From contig JADGJC010000097.1 in NCBI GenBank assembly GCA_027596075.1, forward strand, positions 1-64,000: a stretch of DNA of 64,000 nt, given 5' to 3'. Shown here piece by piece: positions 1 through 11,500 of this stretch. Numbering within the stretch: the first letter of the stretch is position 1; each line of letters starts with the position of its first letter. The notes beneath the pieces are model-generated. The model searched no databases. It was not told the DNA's origin and worked only from the letters and a program-made list of their open reading frames with translations. The translations under genes were made by a program, and so were the position numbers. Origin of the DNA: Rhizophlyctis rosea. Its lineage: Eukaryota; Chytridiomycota; Chytridiomycetes; Rhizophlyctidales; Rhizophlyctidaceae.

Positions 1-621
1 GGGCCGCGCGCCCGGCGCGCCCGGGGGGAGAGCCAAGGAAAGGGTTTCGGTATGGGGCTCTGCGGACGGGAATCAAAGTTGGAAAGGCGAAGGAAGAAGG
101 GGGCCACTCATTGTTGCACATCCAACGCTACCTCAGTTATGAATCCCAATCGTCAACCTCCACATCCCCATTCACAGCCAAAACCCCCCTAACACTCGTC
201 GCCTTAACAAACAATTTCCAATCCCCTCCCTCATCCTCCTCACCCAACAACAGCCCATCCCTATCCCTCGACCCGCCCGTGTCGCTAAAATCCCTCTTCC
301 ACCAATTCATCGAATCCAGTAAAGTCGGTCTCCGCAAGCCCGACCCAGCTTTCTTCCTACACGCCTGCAGGATATGCCGCGTAAAACCAGAAGAATGCAT
401 CATGCTGGATGACATACCAGAAAATCTGAAGGCTGCGAAGGGTGTCGGGATGGCGACTATACGTGAGTGGGCTTTGCCGACGGGAAACGTGCGTCGCCGT
501 TCAGCTATTCTGATCATTCAAATTTCATCTTCCAGGAGTTAGAGTCGGACAATCTGCCAATGCAATAAAACAGCTTGAGCAGATGATAGGCATACCACTA
601 TCACAGACGAGCAAACTGTAA
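1..621 (+). CDS. HAD-superfamily hydrolase, 3' part (epoxide-hydrolase N-domain/ACAD10 type)
   Basis: The frame is open from the window edge and shows no convincing ATG, so the 5' end with the Asp nucleophile motif is probably upstream. The visible part contains LVALTNNF (motif II region of the soluble epoxide hydrolase N-terminal phosphatase group), then SSKVGLRKPDPAFF (motif III Lys plus KPDP) and CIMLDDIPENLKAAKGVGM (motif IV acidic pair). An intron at 463-535 (GTGAGT...CAG) interrupts the codon after ATI. The second exon reads RVRVGQSANAIKQLEQ and stops at TAA 619-621. A Ser/Pro-rich stretch between motifs II and III is longer than usual in the family. Family placement is good; substrate is unknown. 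Confidence 0.75.
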
Positions 622-771
622 TGGTATTGTCTGTGACCAACTTCAAGCGATGCAAATACTTAGTCCACCGAATCAACCCAATTGTACATATGCATCTCGG
701 CTTTTCATTGTATTCATAAATACAAGAAATACAACATCATTACAATTTTATCCTGAATCTTCAGTACGCAA

Positions 772-1800
772 TCACACCCTCAACCTCGTCTCCCACATCT
801 CGCTGTAAATCGGTCGACACCTATCTACAACCTCATGGACAAAATCAGGGAACACCTCCTCCTCCCTCTCCCCATCCTTCTTCTCAATCTTCCCGATCCC
901 CCGACTCTTCACAGCATTATCATGCCACCCCCGATCCCCCCAAACCTTCCACTGCTCCGGCATTCCCTCCTCCCAATGCAACATCCCCTCCACAAACTCC
1001 ACTCCAACTTCCCTACAATACCCCGTAATAACCCCCTCCGGATCCTCCCTCAAATCATCCGCATCAACCACCACCGCCCCACCCTCACACCTCTCCCTCA
1101 CGACCTTCCACAAAAAATAAAGCTGTCCAACCCCACTCTCCTCCCACAACTTCGTCGCATCCATTTCCCACCCCGGATGCGCCCGTCGCATCTGTCGGTA
1201 CAACGACATGATCTGCTGCTTCGGATCCCGAATAATAAACGTATTCCTCTCAACATTCCTCAACACATCCCTCTCCAAACTTCCCAAATCCACTCCCACT
1301 CCCTCAACGCCCCCCTCACACCCCCTCCTCCCCCCACAAGCCTCCGTAACACAATACGCCAACTCCTTCACAAAAACAACTTCACGCCCCTCCCTGACCC
1401 TTCCACCACCTACCACCTCCCCCATCTCCCCCCTTCTCAACGCCCTCAACCCCCCACAAACATCCCTAAACCCCACCTCGCTCTTCCCCTCAAACCGCGG
1501 ACACAACCGATCCCCGTCTGGACCGAAATGGTAAGGGATGGAAAAGGGTTCGTGGAGGACGTGGGTTTGCGGGTGGGATATGAATGCTCGTTCGAAGGCT
1601 GTTGAGACGCTTCGGGGGGCGCACCAGAGGAGAATAGTTTTGCGTGGGTGGAGGGTGAGGGGTGGGAGGTGGGGTGAGGGGTTTGAAGTAGGGGAGGAGG
1701 AGGAGGAGGAAGAGGAGGAGGAGGATTGGAATTTGCCTGCCGGTGTTACACCTAAGATGTAGGGGAACGTAAGCGCCGACATGTCATCTCGAAGAAGCAT
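772..1800 (-). CDS. Sulfotransferase-like P-loop protein
   Basis: Single exon, 342 aa. Residues 55-72 contain ILLWCAPRSVSTAFERAF, which resembles the 5'-phosphosulfate loop of sulfotransferases. Residues about 188-202 (FIIRDPKQQIMSLYR) resemble the 3'-phosphate-binding motif. HEPFSIPY follows the P-loop, as in the cytosolic sulfotransferase-like family found beside HAD or aminotransferase genes. A run of about 11 Ser at residues 26-36, encoded by a TCC/TCT microsatellite at 1691-1725, precedes the domain. Start chosen at ATG 1798-1800; Met7 is an alternative. It converges on the HAD gene with about 150 bp between stop codons. Third positions are C-rich at the 5' end and G-rich at the 3' end. 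The acceptor substrate cannot be told. Confidence 0.8.
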   Translation of the reverse strand: MLLRDDMSALTFPYILGVTPAGKFQSSSSSSSSSSSPTSNPSPHLPPLTLHPRKTILLWCAPRSVSTAFERAFISHPQTHVLHEPFSIPYHFGPDGDRLCPRFEGKSEVGFRDVCGGLRALRRGEMGEVVGGGRVREGREVVFVKELAYCVTEACGGRRGCEGGVEGVGVDLGSLERDVLRNVERNTFIIRDPKQQIMSLYRQMRRAHPGWEMDATKLWEESGVGQLYFLWKVVRERCEGGAVVVDADDLREDPEGVITGYCREVGVEFVEGMLHWEEGMPEQWKVWGDRGWHDNAVKSRGIGKIEKKDGEREEEVFPDFVHEVVDRCRPIYSEMWETRLRV

Positions 1801-2900
1801 CTTTGTCGATTGTGTGATTGTCGTGTATGAACGTTATTGATTGGCAGTAAGTAAGTGTGCTGCGGATATCGCGCAATTCAGTAAGACGATGGCGACATCA
1901 GTGGGATCGTCTTATATATAGGTAGGAGCAGGGTCCGCACTCTCAAAGCTTCCAGCCCAACGGATGCCACTCGCATTCAGTGCTCCATTGCCCTTTTCCG
2001 AAGCGACCATCATGTTCCTGGCTATAGACAAAACCCAGTGCTTCTATTCACTCGCCATGATGAAATCGACGTCACAACCCGCCCAATATGTGGAATCGCT
2101 AGAACACCATCAACTATAGATCGATCCATACGAGGGTAACCCGAGTTTAACGTTTGGTCATGAAATGTGCCGAGATACGGTCATACCGGAGATAGGTATT
2201 CTCCGAATCGAAAAAACGTCAAGGTTTTTAGACACACTGACGCAATGTGAATAGCGGTGTATGGCATACCGGTAAGCAATCGGAAACCTATAGCGCTGCT
2301 GGTCAAATGCGATGGAGCTTGAAGGAAGCACTAGCGAATGAATGCCCAAACCCATCCAAGTTTCAATTGAGGACAGGTTCCACCTTCGTCATAATGACGT
2401 GGCTTAGCCCACGCGAAGCTAGTGCCACCGAGCTCCGATCACTGTGCCGCACACCCCTGGCCCCTCACGATCCCCAGTCACCAGATTTACCCCACCACAC
2501 GGTCCTGAAACTCTCCTGACTCCATCACACTCATCACGATGGAATAGCAATCGACGATAGGGAAACCAATACATCATCTGCCATACCAGCATCATCAAAC
2601 TGTCGCTATCATACAGACTGAGCAGCTATTGCAATCGACAAGCATGACATGCACTAGAGTGCCAAAGCGGGTGTCAGAACCAATGGCATGCAAACTTATC
2701 CAGGAACGTGTTCATGTTTCCCTTCTTGCCGGAAAAGAAACCTAGTCCTTCCCCTTCTACCTACCACGGTACCGGGATTCCCAAAAACAATTTGTTCAAT
2801 ATCTTATCAACAACAAGTTAACGTGCCCTAAAACGAGTGCACGCGCGTGAAGCTCCCATAGTGCGTGTTTTGATTGACAAAACCCATCACGCCGAACAAA
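1801..2900. other. Divergent intergenic region
   Basis: About 1.1 kb separates the divergent sulfotransferase-like and amidase genes, so it probably holds both promoters. A TATA-like run (TTATATATAG) lies near 1911-1920. Frames in the region are short and do not look like protein. Nothing else is supported. Confidence 0.5.
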
Positions 2901-4677
2901 ATGCCGGTCCCCACAGATTCAACAGCGGAACCTGAGCAACCCACCGGCCCCATAGTCGGTGAGGTAAGTGTGCTATCAATATATCATCAATACTCTTCAA
3001 CCAATCCAAACAAAAAATCTAACCAACTAAAACTTCCTCCCCCACCCAGTACGGCCTAACAACCAAATCCCTCCACCTCCAACAAACACTCACACAAGCA
3101 ATACTCGCATTCTCCCCAATAACAACCCTCACATCCCTCATCCTTCACCGCAAAATAACCTCAACCCAACTCCTGGAAATCTACCTCGCCCGCATAAACC
3201 GCTACAACCCCTCCTTAAACGCCATCATAACCCTCGACACCGCCTTCGCCCGCGCCCAAGCCCAAAAATGCGACGAAGCCCTTTCCCGCGGTCAAATCCT
3301 CGGTCCCCTACACGGTATCCCCTTCACAATCAAAGACGCGTTCGCAACAAAGGGTATGCGTACCACTTCCGGGATGGCAGACCGCGCGAATTACATACCG
3401 GAGTGGGACGCGGTGGTTGTGGAACGGTTGAAAGCCGCGGGCGGGGTGTTGATGGGCAAAACGAACGTACCTGAAGGTATCACGGGACAGGAGACGGAGA
3501 GTGATTTGCTTGGACGGTGTTGTAATCCGTGGGATTTGGGACGGACGTGTGGGGCTAGTAGTGGGGGTGCGGCGGCGGCGGTGAGCGCGGGGTTGACGGG
3601 GTTTGATGTGGGAAGTGATAATGGTGGGTTTTGTTCGGAACTTTATCTTTGTGGTCTGCACTCTTTTTGCTACAGGTCAACTAATGCGACACGTCTTACT
3701 CACCATTAGGAGGATCAATCCGCCAACCCTCCCACTGCTGCGGAGTCTACGGCCACTACCCAACGCACGGCCTCGTCCCCCTGCGAGGCCACCTCCCCTC
3801 AATAGACCGCAACGACATTGACAAAGACGTCGACCTCATGTCCATAGGACCCATAACCCGCTCCCCCTCCGACCTCCGTCTAATCCTGTCAATAATTCAA
3901 GGCCCTGATCCGGAATCTCATTTGCCCAGCATACCGAAACTCCTTCCCGCACCGGTAAAGGAACTGAAAGATTCCCGCATAGCAATATGGACAAATGAGG
4001 ATTTTGCTCCCATTGACGCAACGGTTCAATCCGCTTTCGATCACTTAGCTGCATGTCTCAAAGCACAAGGAGTAACAATATCAACCACAGCCCGTCCGAA
4101 CACCTCCTTCCGCGACGCAGCAGAAACAGCATTCAAACTCTGGACCGCCGCATCCTCCTCTCGTACATCCCCCAAAAAACTGGAGGAACTTCGTGACTTT
4201 CTCTCGAAGACACCTCATACCGACCCAACAAACCCCTTCACCCACCTCCGCGCAAAAGCCGAACTCCTCCGCCACGGCGACTGGTTAAACCTCCACTCCA
4301 CCCGTCTCGAAATCACAAACGCATTCCACGAATTCTTTACCGAATGGGACGTCCTCCTCTGCCCAATAACTCCCCTCCCAGCCTTCCCCCACAAGAACCC
4401 CTCCCCCTCCTCATCCGTATCCTCCGTCGACTGGCGCCTTTCCCAAACACTCACAATCAACAACCACCGCATCCCGTATATAACGCAAATTCTTTGGCCG
4501 ACGGTGGTGGGTATGTGCGGATTACCTGCAACAGCGGTACCGATTGCAAATGAGGGCTTGCCGGTTGGGATGCAGGTTGTTGGACCTCAGGGTGGGGATT
4601 TAATGTGTATCAGGGTTGCGGAGTTGGTTGCGGGGGTTTGTGGGGGGTTTAGGAGGCCGGGGGGGTTTGATGAGTGA
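2901..4677 (+). CDS. Amidase-signature family hydrolase
   Basis: Three exons (2901-2963, 3050-3623, 3710-4677) give 534 aa. The full Lys-cisSer-Ser triad of the amidase signature family is visible: Lys about 116 in PFTIKD, cis-Ser about 191 in CGASSGGAAAA, and nucleophile Ser about 215 in SDNGGSIR. The 24-residue spacing between the two serines equals that of FAAH. The second intron splits the codon just before the GGS nucleophile motif. The usual Gly-Gly before the double Ser is replaced by Cys-Gly-Ala. The C-terminal GLPVGMQVVGP is typical. The start is the first ATG in a short exon of 21 codons; there is no signal peptide, so it is probably cytosolic. It hydrolyses an amide, but the substrate is not predictable. 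Confidence 0.9.
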
Positions 4678-4924
4678 GGTGGTGGGAGCACTTATACTCT
4701 GTAGTCAAACGAATATATGTCCTTGTCTGGGTTTTGGACAAGCTTGATTTTTTGCACGTTAGACTTGTTTCAAGACTTGCAGTCTCAGGAAACGACGTAA
4801 AAAGTCCCTTGCCCCATTTCATCTATGGGAGAATGTGGTTTACTGATTTGGACCAAGGGCAGGCCGGAATTGTGGACTTTGCTAGCATGTACAAAACATA
4901 ACCGTAATCTGCTTAACGCTTCTC

Positions 4925-6446
4925 TCACACCTCATCCTCTTCCACTCTCCGCATCATCTGCACATGACTATCCCTCCCCATCCCCCTCCCCATCGTAACT
5001 CCCATTCCGTCCCTCCCAAGCGTACTCCTCGCCATCGTACTCGGCCCCCCACTCCCCAAATCCCCATCCTCCAAATCCTTCACCTCAACCCCCGTCCCAC
5101 TCCCCCCCACCATCCCCCTAACCAATGTCCTCCCCAACGTAAAAGCCCCAACAACACTCTCCTCACTCATCTCCCTAGCCATCAAACTCTTCCCCTTCTC
5201 CTCCCCACCACCCCCCTTCTTCCCCCCCTCCTCACTCCCCACAACAGTCGCCGCCCAACTCCCCTGAACACTGCCTCCCTGCACCGAGGGAACCTCCAAA
5301 AGCACCTTAATACTATACATATAAACCAACGCCGCACTAAACTGCACCGGCGCCAAACTATACACAATGCGAAACAGTAAGGTCCGCATGATATTATCTT
5401 TAGTGTAGAGGAAGGCGGCGGTCATGAAGAGTGTGAGCGCCATCCAGGAGATTGTGCAGCAGGCTAGGAGGGCGCGGGTTACGCGGAGGAAGTGGGTGGG
5501 GGAGGAGTTTGAGTCTCGGTGGAGGAGTTGACGGTTTTTGTAGAGGTGGTGGAGGAATGTGAAGGAGCTGGGGGTTGTGTTGAGGGTTAAGACAATGTGT
5601 TGTATCATCTTACGACATTCTCAATCGGCAGCAGAAAACCCCAAAAGAACATTACTCACAGGACATTATCAACCATCAACCCATAGATACAGTACGCTCC
5701 AACCGCCACCATCGTAATAGACGTGTTGATCGGATCCACAACCCCAAACACAAAGATCGTCGCGGTCCATACACCAATAGTAAACACCATGAACGCATAA
5801 TCCTTTATTCAAAACGCGCGTCAATAAACCTCTCACCCATTACACTCCCCCCGTTGCCATCATAAGACCACATACATATAAACGACTATACGGCATAATA
5901 CCCTTAATGATCTGAAACCGCGATTGTTCAAGAAGGAGGTACGAAAGCGAGTATATGCCATAAACCATATTATACGATCGCAACGTTATGGCCAACTTCT
6001 GGAATAGGTGTATATTCGAAAGATTCGGCGCGACGTTCGTCAGGTCTATAGTTAGTTTGGCGCTGACTGTGAAAGGTGAAAGAGGGGAAAGGGAGATAAA
6101 AGAGAGGGGTTAGATATCTCATCTTCCTCGGACAGAGGCGAATGTGACGACACGAAGTGGGAAAACCACAACCCAAAAACCAACCAAACAACGGAACAAA
6201 AGACGCAGTTCCAAACATCGCACAAGCGACGAGGCAAAAGTTGAAGGTTGTCCGTTTGGTCCATGCGTGTCGGATCACGTATGCGGTGTTGCATAGCTGG
6301 ATCACCAGTCCAATGACTGGTGTCGATATATACGTCAGCAAGGGGCGTTGTCAGTAGAAGATCCAGCAATGAGAAAGATTTGATCGCCGGGTTTTACCTG
6401 TAAAGGTATAATTCAGGGCGATGGCTGTTTCTTTCGGTATCGTCAT
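4925..6446 (-). CDS. Multi-exon seven-helix membrane protein, unknown function
   Basis: Exons read on the minus strand: 6446-6398, 6316-6177, 6066-5876, 5802 to about 5660, and 5608-4925. Hydrophobic segments in order include VIGLVIQLCNTAYVI, FNFCLVACAMFGTASFVPLF, MVYGIYSLSYLLL, AFMVFTIGVWTATIFVFGVV, ITMVAVGAYCIYGLMV, LACCTISWMALTLFMTAAFLY (split into TM6) and FRIVYSLAPVQFSAALVY. That is about seven helices and a Gly/Ser/Met-rich hydrophilic tail. The last junction does not resolve: the good donor after DNVL (phase 2) does not match the acceptor before MIQHIVL (phase 0), so there may be an indel or a missed exon. No signature of a named receptor family was recognised. It converges on the amidase gene, 247 bp apart. 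Confidence 0.6.
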
Positions 6447-8574
6447 TCTTGCGGGGTATATCTCAAAGGTGCGTCACAAGAGAAGGTAGAGAAGGAAGAC
6501 AGACAATCGACGACAATTCTTATGCCTGAAAGGTTCAGAGCCAAACTCAGTTAGAAACAACAAGTAATGCAGCATGCAGCATGCAGATACACCAGGAACC
6601 GACCGGCCACACCATGCAACTATGCAAAACTTCGATTCCTGATGCCGAAATCTGACAAGTTCCGATACAAGGCTTCTTTGCGGTAACAGACACTCACAAA
6701 GTCCGCATCTCCGTCTCTTGATTGCCGAGCTTAATCTAATTTGAAGAGCATCCTGCATGACACATGCCACATGCAAAGACCCACATCGAACATCTCCCCA
6801 TGCATCCACACCACCGCCTCCCCCCTCCCATTGACATGATCATGCGCACGTCCGTATGCATTGAAAAGGAGAATACACATCGCATGTGTTGATGTTTCGA
6901 TAAGCTCAAACGGTAGACAGGAGGCCATAACAACAAAGGCCGTGTGTTGCACATGGTGAAATGGAAACCCGTGGTGCGGGAGAACTTAAAGCACGCGAAG
7001 CTCTGAATAGTACACGGTAATGACGAATTATGCGAGAGGCTTGTAGCTTACCATTGATGGCATTGTCCATTATGTTCCGGGATGTCGATTACCTCGATTG
7101 AGTGGAATGATCGGTCGGAAGCCCACGTTTCCGGGTCCGATGAGCGGAGGGGTCATTCATGAAATATGGTTACTATGAGTTACCATATTCTCCGATCAAT
7201 GGGGTCCTTGTTGCCAAAGACACATGTTTTTGACTCATTTAGAACTGTAGAAGCTTCATTTTGGGAGCGTGTTGGTGGTGCATGAGTCATGCATCGCAGC
7301 ACCTGGGGTTTGGAATGTCTTTCAGTCCAAGTAGGCCGCAACGTTTTTAGAAAGGCGGCGATGAAGGACAGACTTTGCGCCCCACACTATCTTAGATAGG
7401 CATCATCTACATTAGCTAAATGTGCCAGCACCAGCGGACACTGAAATAGGGTGCTGCGCCACTAATCAGGACCCTGACATTTTTCACGCGTGTCAGGGTC
7501 CCCCAAGCCCGCAAACCCCCTTTCAGTGTTTTTGGTGGTGCGGTATCCCTGGAGTCATGTTTCACTCTTACCTGCACCACCCCTCACCACCCCACCCCAC
7601 CACTCATCCATCATCATCGCCATCGTGTTTCATTTCGGGCAGTTGCATTAATTTGGACTGGACCATCCATGGCACCCCCCATGAGTCATCTGCATTCACA
7701 CCTTAATATCCTCCAAAAGGTCATGGTCCTTGACATGTGATTGTGTGTCCCCCCCATACACGACGTACATCACAGAAAAGGAACAAGGGAGCTCCCTCAC
7801 TTGCACCCTTGTTATTTGACTGCTCGTCTTATCCCTTTCCCACGCTCACCCCCCCCCCCCCCCCCCGCCTCGCCATCGGTATCAGAACTGACTTCTTTTC
7901 GGGTGGGGGTACTCCAACTACTTTACTACATCGCTTACTTCCTACCTGCGTTCCCACTTCCCCATATCGTTAAATCTGGGCAGAGCTTAGACGAGTATCA
8001 AAAACAACGGTGTCCATAGTCTCGTTCTTCCTATTATCATATCATCATCAAGGAACGGCACCCTTCTGATAGGTATGGACATACAGACCGTCAATCGGGA
8101 AAATTCCGTTCAAGCTTCTGCTGTCACATACCAAGATTTTCCCATGATGCTTTGTTTGTAAAGACATTCTGGTTCGCTTCGAGGTAATCATTCCCTACCT
8201 TTTGTTCATGACAGAGGTGATATCAAGGATATTCAACCTGCGAAGTGAAACACCGCTGTCCGTTTTTTTCAAAAAGGTGTGGTCTTCTCGATGCTGCGGC
8301 AACTTGAATTATGACAATCTGACATCCATGTTTTTATATCAATCACGACAGTCAAACCCTTTCAAAACTACTGACATCGTGTGCTGCATATATTCACGAA
8401 CAACCCAACGCGGGTGCTCCTTCCGCAGCAGCCGGTACCATGAGTGTATGTGATGTTTCTCATTGCCATTTCCAATTACATCCTTCATGCCTGGTGCGTT
8501 CAAATCATTGAAACAATGTTTGGTGTGTGATCTAGTGAATTAGCGATCGCGTTGGTAGCTTCGTAAGCGGATTG
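6447..8574. other. Intergenic region with poly-C tract and palindrome
   Basis: No convincing gene. The region holds repeated GCATGCA motifs around 6568-6585, an 11-bp perfect inverted repeat at 7469-7501 and a poly-C run of about 17 near 7850-7866. Short frames with TTG starts do not look like protein. Confidence 0.5.
7469..7501. repeat. Perfect 11-bp inverted repeat
   Basis: GGACCCTGACA at 7469-7479 and TGTCAGGGTCC at 7491-7501, 11-nt spacer. Confidence 0.95.
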
Positions 8575-11500
8575 ATGGAATCAGCGGACTCCGACCAACA
8601 AACGCCTTCAACCTCACCGCTACAACCTGACGCACTCCCGTCACAAGGATCCCCATCAAGCAATTCCTCACAAGCTGTTGACGATCTCCCGATTGACAGT
8701 ACGACTTCAATGCCTGAAACGCCCAACGAGCAGGTTGAAGACTCCAAGACACACACTTCAGAACAATCTACGCTGAGCGAAAGCGCCATCCCGCCTGCGC
8801 TCGGAACGTCTCTGCAGCGTGGCGATGAGGCTGACGGAGTTTCTGCCGCACCTGCCGCGGAAGCATTGATCATTGCGCCGTCGTCCGCTGATCAACAGTC
8901 GCAGGAACATCATTCACATGGAGAAACACCCAATGTTCTCACCGAAGAGCTCGTATCTCCAAATGAAACGGCCGCGGTGCAACAGCTACTCGACGTCAAC
9001 GCGCAGATGATGGTCGCGATGCCTGATTCGGACAGCGGACCATCGGAGGAGTCAACCCGCCCACAGGTGCAGTTTTATGCGAATGAGCCCCACGTGGAAG
9101 AGCTTCATCCTGCGGAGAAGCCTCCATCAGCATCAGTGCAGAATAATGGGCACCTGACATCCGTCGACGCAATGGAGGCGCCAACGCAACAAGAGGAGAA
9201 TACACCCGACTTACCTGCAAGCTCCGCATCAGGTCTGGAAGAGGGTCCAATCAGTCTTAGCCTTGGCTTACCCACCCTGGACTTGAAACTCGAATGCGCG
9301 GAAAAAGCTCAGCAGTCCATTGCAGAGGAACAGGTAACAATTTTATCCTTCAAATCTATGAACCATCGTGCTAACTGTCCAAACAGCCTCCCAAAGACGC
9401 ACCCGCGTCAAACATGGTCCTGGTGCACACTCCCGAGCCCGCCGTCAATGATTCCCACAAGCCTTCTACTAACGTCGAGGACCAGCAACAGCAATGCAAT
9501 TCTCCGATCTTGGTCCCACACATCATTCCGGCGACATCATCACATCCCGAAAACTCGCCGGATCAAGGACAATTTCAGCTACCCTCCTCGAACGACGTGC
9601 ACAACCAATCGGCAACGGAAAATCCTGCCCCCTCTGAGTCCTCCAGTCGCGTACATGACCAAGGCGAATTAGGACCGGCGTCACCTAGCGGGGTGTCCAG
9701 CAAAGACCAACAACAACAAGATCTCAACGTGTCCCCGTCCCACACCGCCGAGCCAGAGCCCATCGAATCCCATCAAGATGTGGAGCACGCAAACCGTCCG
9801 TCAGCGTTTCCTCAGAATGAAGTCGTTAGTAATCGTCAAGAGGAGATTCAGGTCAGCGAGGACGAGGGACAATCGGGCTCTGAAGAGCGGGAACATCTTG
9901 AGCTTCCAGCCACGGATCATTCGCCAACCGTGGTCGAACATGTCGCACAAAAGGAAGAAGTGTCGCCACGTCAGGAGGAACCAGTTTCAGATATGGAGCA
10001 TCTTCCACCAAGTCAGGACAAAGAAGCTGAACAAGGATGTCCTCCTCCGGCGGATGGCAGAACGGCAAGTCAGGACGGACAGGTCGGTGTAGGGGAACAG
10101 CTTCCGGCGGTCGACGTATCGACAAGTTGCATCGAACAAGCTGGACAAAACGAGCATCGGCAGGCGGAGGATGTGTTGCCAGGTCGGGAGGAGACGTATG
10201 AGGAAGGGACGCAGCTTCCGACCAATGACGTATCTCCAAGCCCGGCGGAACAAAAGGAGCATCGGCCGGTGGAGGACGTATCCTCAACTCGGGACGAACA
10301 ACGGGAGCATCTCCAGCTGGACAAACCATCGCCGAGTCCTAAAGAACAACCCAAAAACGCGGAACACCTCCCAACTGACGGTACATCGCCAACTCAGGAC
10401 GACCAAGTCAAAAATGGACCACACCCTCGGACGGTTGCTGTATCACCGCCTCTGGACGACAAACTCAGAACAAGTGCAAATTTCCAGGCGGACGAGGCGT
10501 CACTCGAGCTCCCCACTCCTAAAAAACAAGTTTCAGAGCACGTGGCAGACGTTGGCGAGAAAGCAGCACAGGTTCAACAACAACGCTCGGTCTCTCCTCA
10601 GTCGAAAGCCGAATCAGTCAAGCGTCTTCCGTCCGGGCTCGTGAATGTGTTTCGCACTACGCCGGAAGGGATAAAGAAAGACACGAATGTTAGAAAGGTT
10701 GGGAAGGTTGGAAGGTACCCGTCGGCGGAAGTTCCATCGGGTGTTTTCAAAGGTTTGACGAAGGGTACGGAGTTGAGGCAGGATTTGGCGCGTTCTGCTC
10801 CATCGCATAGCGGATCAACGGCCTCCGCCGCAACCATTTCACCGCGCACCACGTCGGCACCGCCCACCAAGCCATCCAGCACATCCTCGACGCCGAAACC
10901 GCGTGGTGAATCAAGCGCAGCAGGCGCCAGAAGCACCATTTCAATAAAACCTCGCCAGCCGACAACTTTCAGGGGACAACCACTCCCCAGAGGTCGGGAC
11001 GACAATTCCGTGAGACTTCCCCCAGGGATCTGCCTACCGTTCTTTGAGAAAGGGTTTTGCCCCTTCGAACGATGCAAATGCACTCATATCGGCGGACACC
11101 GCGACGAAGAAGTGACGAAAACTGTCTGCGTCCGCTCCAGGATGTTGCTTTCCACAGACGAAATTAAAGAGGCTTACCAAAAAATAGCACCCGTAGCGGA
11201 TGTGAGGATCGTGCAGTACCCGACGCAATTCCACATACTACTTGCATTTGTTGACTTTGAGAACGAGTATGCTGCTAGTTTGGCCCTATCGATGCCGGTG
11301 AAGATCAGGACCGAATGTGTGTCATGCAAACCTAGCGACACCCGTAAGTCAGCGTTGAATTTGCCGTGCATCAAGATGTGCAAAATATTGACGTGCTCAG
11401 TTCCTTTGCTTAGCTTCATGGTCCACAACAACTACGACCTCATCCGCAAACCAACGGTCAAACCTCTCCACATCCTCCTCCTTGTCCGCGACTGCTCCCC

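Noticed and set aside
9853..10329. Pro-rich minus-strand frame with repeats
   Set aside because: Antisense shadow of the acidic repeats of the CCCH protein.
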